Shown here: piece by piece, positions 62,291 through 64,000 of the stretch
Layout: the number at the start of each line of letters is the position of its first letter
Numbering within the stretch: the stretch's first letter is position 1
Assembly: GCA_035429725.1 (NCBI GenBank)
Contig: DAOMFI010000002.1
Location: 1-64,000 of the forward strand
Direction of reading: 5' to 3'
DNA: 64,000 nt
DNA from: JALORV01 sp035429725
GTDB lineage: Bacteria > Pseudomonadota > Gammaproteobacteria > Burkholderiales > Burkholderiaceae_F
The notes under the pieces: generated by a model
What the model saw: the letters and a program-made list of their open reading frames with translations, nothing else
Database searches by the model: none
What the model was told of the DNA's origin: nothing
Translations under genes and position numbers: made by a program

Positions 62291-63073
62291 ATGGAACTGC
62301 AGCTTCAGGGCAAGGTCGCGCTGGTCACCGGCGGCGCGCGCGGGATCGGCTTCGCCACGGCGCAGCGGCTGGCGTCGGAGGGCGCCAAACTGGCGATCGT
62401 CGACGTGAACGGCGCGGCGGCGGAAGAGGCGGCGAAGCAACTGCGCGCCGGCATCGAGGCGATTGGCGTGGCGGCCGACATCTCGCGCGAAGACGAAGTG
62501 AAGCGGATGACGCAGACCGTGGTCCAGGCGTTCGGACGGATCGACATCCTGGTCAACAGTGCCGCGGTGCTCGACGACAAGCTCTTCCTCGACTCGACGC
62601 CGCAGGACTGGAACCGGGTGATGGGGGTGTGCCTGAACGGCGCCATGCTGACCCTGCATGCCGTGCTGCCCGGCATGGTGGAGCGCGGCTACGGACGGGT
62701 GGTGTGTCTCGCCTCCGACTCGGCTCGCGTCGGCCAGGCGCGCCTGTCGTATTACGCGGCGGCCAAGGCGGCCGTGATCGCGCTCGTGAAGTCGGTCGCG
62801 CAGGAGGTCGGCGACCGCGGGGTGACGCTGAACGTCGTCTCGCCGGGTGCGACCAATACGCCGCTGCGCATGGAGCGCGAGGAAAGCCTCAAGCAGCAGA
62901 TGGGCGAGGAGAAATACGCGCGGCGGGTCAAGACGGTCCTCCACATGTACCCGACAGGCCGCCTCGGCGAGCCCGACGACATCGCCTCGGCCATCGCCTT
63001 CCTCGTCAGCGACCGCGCGTCGTGGATCACGGGTCAGGTCGTCAGTGTGAACGGCGGGTTCGTGATGCCCTAG
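62291..63073 (+). CDS. short-chain dehydrogenase/reductase (SDR)
   Basis: Classical SDR of 260 residues from ATG 62291. Cofactor motif TGGARGIGFA (about 12-21), NSAAV in place of NNAG, catalytic Ser in CLASDSARVG and YYAAAK (Tyr-x3-Lys), and the C-terminal SWITGQVVSVNGGFVMP. An acidic residue after the second strand (IVDVNG) suggests NAD+ preference. It probably oxidises a beta-hydroxyacyl-CoA or alicyclic alcohol. It begins two bases after the CoA-transferase stop. Confidence 0.92.
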   Translation: MELQLQGKVALVTGGARGIGFATAQRLASEGAKLAIVDVNGAAAEEAAKQLRAGIEAIGVAADISREDEVKRMTQTVVQAFGRIDILVNSAAVLDDKLFLDSTPQDWNRVMGVCLNGAMLTLHAVLPGMVERGYGRVVCLASDSARVGQARLSYYAAAKAAVIALVKSVAQEVGDRGVTLNVVSPGATNTPLRMEREESLKQQMGEEKYARRVKTVLHMYPTGRLGEPDDIASAIAFLVSDRASWITGQVVSVNGGFVMP

Positions 63074-63141
63074 GCCCGTGGTCCATGCCCTGCGACCCGA
63101 CCGCGCCGCTTCATCGAGCACGATCGCCGGCCTGACCGACG

Positions 63142-64000
63142 ATGGCGACCGCCGAGCCCACGCGGCACCGCACCCTCGCGGTGCTCGGCCTGACGACCGG
63201 CGTGCATACGTTGTCGGCCCTGCAGGTGTTCACGATCCCCGCGATCGCCCCCGCCATGGCGGCCGGCATCGGTGTGGGCGAGTCGCTGGTCGGCGTGCAG
63301 GTGATCCTCGTCTACCTCGCGTCGATGTTCACCTCCATGTACGCCGGTTCGCTGGTGGTCCGGATCGGCGCCGTGCGTACCGCGCAGTTGAGCATGGCGC
63401 TCGGCGCGGCCGGGCTGGGTTGCGCGGCGCTGCCCTTTCCGTCCGTGGTGGCGCTGGCGTCCCTCGTTCTCGGCATGTCCTACGGTCTGGTGAACCCGTC
63501 GACGGGTCAGATGCTCGACAGCGCCGCCAGCCCCGATCGCCGCGGTTTCTTGTTCTCGGTGAAGCAGACGGCGGTGCCGCTGGGCGGCATCCTCGCCGGC
63601 ATGCTCGCACCGCCGTTCGCGGTGCTCCTCGGCTGGCAGGGGGCCCTGCTCGCCATCGGGGCGGCGACGCTCGGCGGCGCCGCGGCCGTGCAGATGAAGG
63701 CGCACTGGTTTCCGTTCACGCGCGCCCGGAATTCTGAAACGCGGCCCTCAATGTTCGGTGACCTCTCGGTGATCTGGCGGGTGCCCGCACTTCGCTACAC
63801 CTGCCTCGGCGTCGGCTGCTTCGCCGGCGTGCAGTTTACGTTGACCACCTACCTCGTCACGCTGCTGGTGCAGGGTTCGGGCATCGGCCTCATCGCGGCC
63901 GGTGTCGGGCTGTCGTTCTTCAACTTCGGCGGCATCGCCGGGCGGTTCGGGTGGGGTCTCGTCGCCGACCGCGTCGGCGCAGGCCTGCCGGTGCTGTCGG
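63142..64000 (+). CDS. MFS transporter, cut by window end
   Basis: ATG 63142 opens a frame that runs off the window: 286 residues visible with about eight hydrophobic segments. VLGLTTGVHTLSALQVFTIP is helix 1; the loop motif between helices 2 and 3 is degenerate (GSLVVRIGAVRTAQLSMALG); LDSAASPDRRGFLFSVKQTA is the loop after helix 4. It resembles the carboxylate/unknown MFS group to which the 26.3 kb remnant also belongs. It lies 68 bases after the SDR gene and is probably part of the same unit. Confidence 0.85.
   Translation, partial: MATAEPTRHRTLAVLGLTTGVHTLSALQVFTIPAIAPAMAAGIGVGESLVGVQVILVYLASMFTSMYAGSLVVRIGAVRTAQLSMALGAAGLGCAALPFPSVVALASLVLGMSYGLVNPSTGQMLDSAASPDRRGFLFSVKQTAVPLGGILAGMLAPPFAVLLGWQGALLAIGAATLGGAAAVQMKAHWFPFTRARNSETRPSMFGDLSVIWRVPALRYTCLGVGCFAGVQFTLTTYLVTLLVQGSGIGLIAAGVGLSFFNFGGIAGRFGWGLVADRVGAGLPVLS

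Overview
High-GC DNA from a Gram-negative bacterium. The Bug/TctC-type binding protein remnant, the density of CaiB/BaiF CoA-transferases and MmgE/PrpD proteins, the TRAP and branched-chain-amino-acid-type (Liv) transporters and the overall codon use suggest a member of the Burkholderiales (Betaproteobacteria). That is inference from gene content; no rRNA or other phylogenetic marker lies in the window. No tRNA, rRNA or CRISPR array was seen.

Layout. (1) 1-9.1 kb is a mobile-element and gene-debris zone. It holds an ISL3-family transposase overlapping an ORF6N-domain gene, a complete IS1182-type element with terminal inverted repeats, an APH-like kinase gene, a large SEC-C protein gene, a group II intron that has lost its reverse transcriptase, and a chain of gene fragments welded together (histidine kinase, DUF1254/DUF1214 protein, tyrosine recombinase, nuclease, acyl-CoA dehydrogenase start). 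(2) 9.3-16.1 kb is an IclR regulator and an acyl-CoA operon: fused CoA-transferase, acyl-CoA dehydrogenase, enoyl-CoA hydratase, thiolase-fold protein without catalytic Cys, and a DUF35 Zn-ribbon/OB protein. The last two look like an Ltp2/ChsH2-type retro-aldolase pair. (3) 16.3-25.3 kb is a Bug-type binding-protein gene split by an 8.6 kb insert. The insert carries a P-type ATPase, a catalytically dead ATPase-like partner, a DUF5132 protein, a saccharopine dehydrogenase-like fragment, a PHB-depolymerase-type esterase and a truncated IS481-type transposase. (4) 25.3-26.7 kb has an AtuA (DUF1446) C-terminal fragment, its small partner and an MFS pseudogene.

(5) 26.9-63 kb is a nearly uninterrupted catabolic island made from a recurring kit: CoA-transferase, acyl-CoA dehydrogenase, enoyl-CoA hydratase or MaoC hydratase, and MmgE/PrpD protein. 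It has three GntR or IclR regulators with the 9.3 kb gene counted, a TRAP transporter whose binding-protein gene has a premature amber codon, an ADP-forming acyl-CoA synthetase-like protein, an Old Yellow Enzyme, a BadI-like ring-opening hydrolase and a complete LivKHMGF importer. (6) The window ends in an SDR gene and a truncated MFS transporter gene.

Working model: carboxylic acids enter by the TRAP, Liv or MFS transporters, are made into CoA thioesters mainly by CoA transfer, and are then dehydrogenated, hydrated and cleaved either by retro-aldol reaction (first operon) or by hydrolytic ring opening (BadI-like operon). The substrates cannot be read from sequence alone. The three fused CoA-transferases share a striking asymmetry: the catalytic Asp is replaced in every N-terminal half and kept in every C-terminal half.
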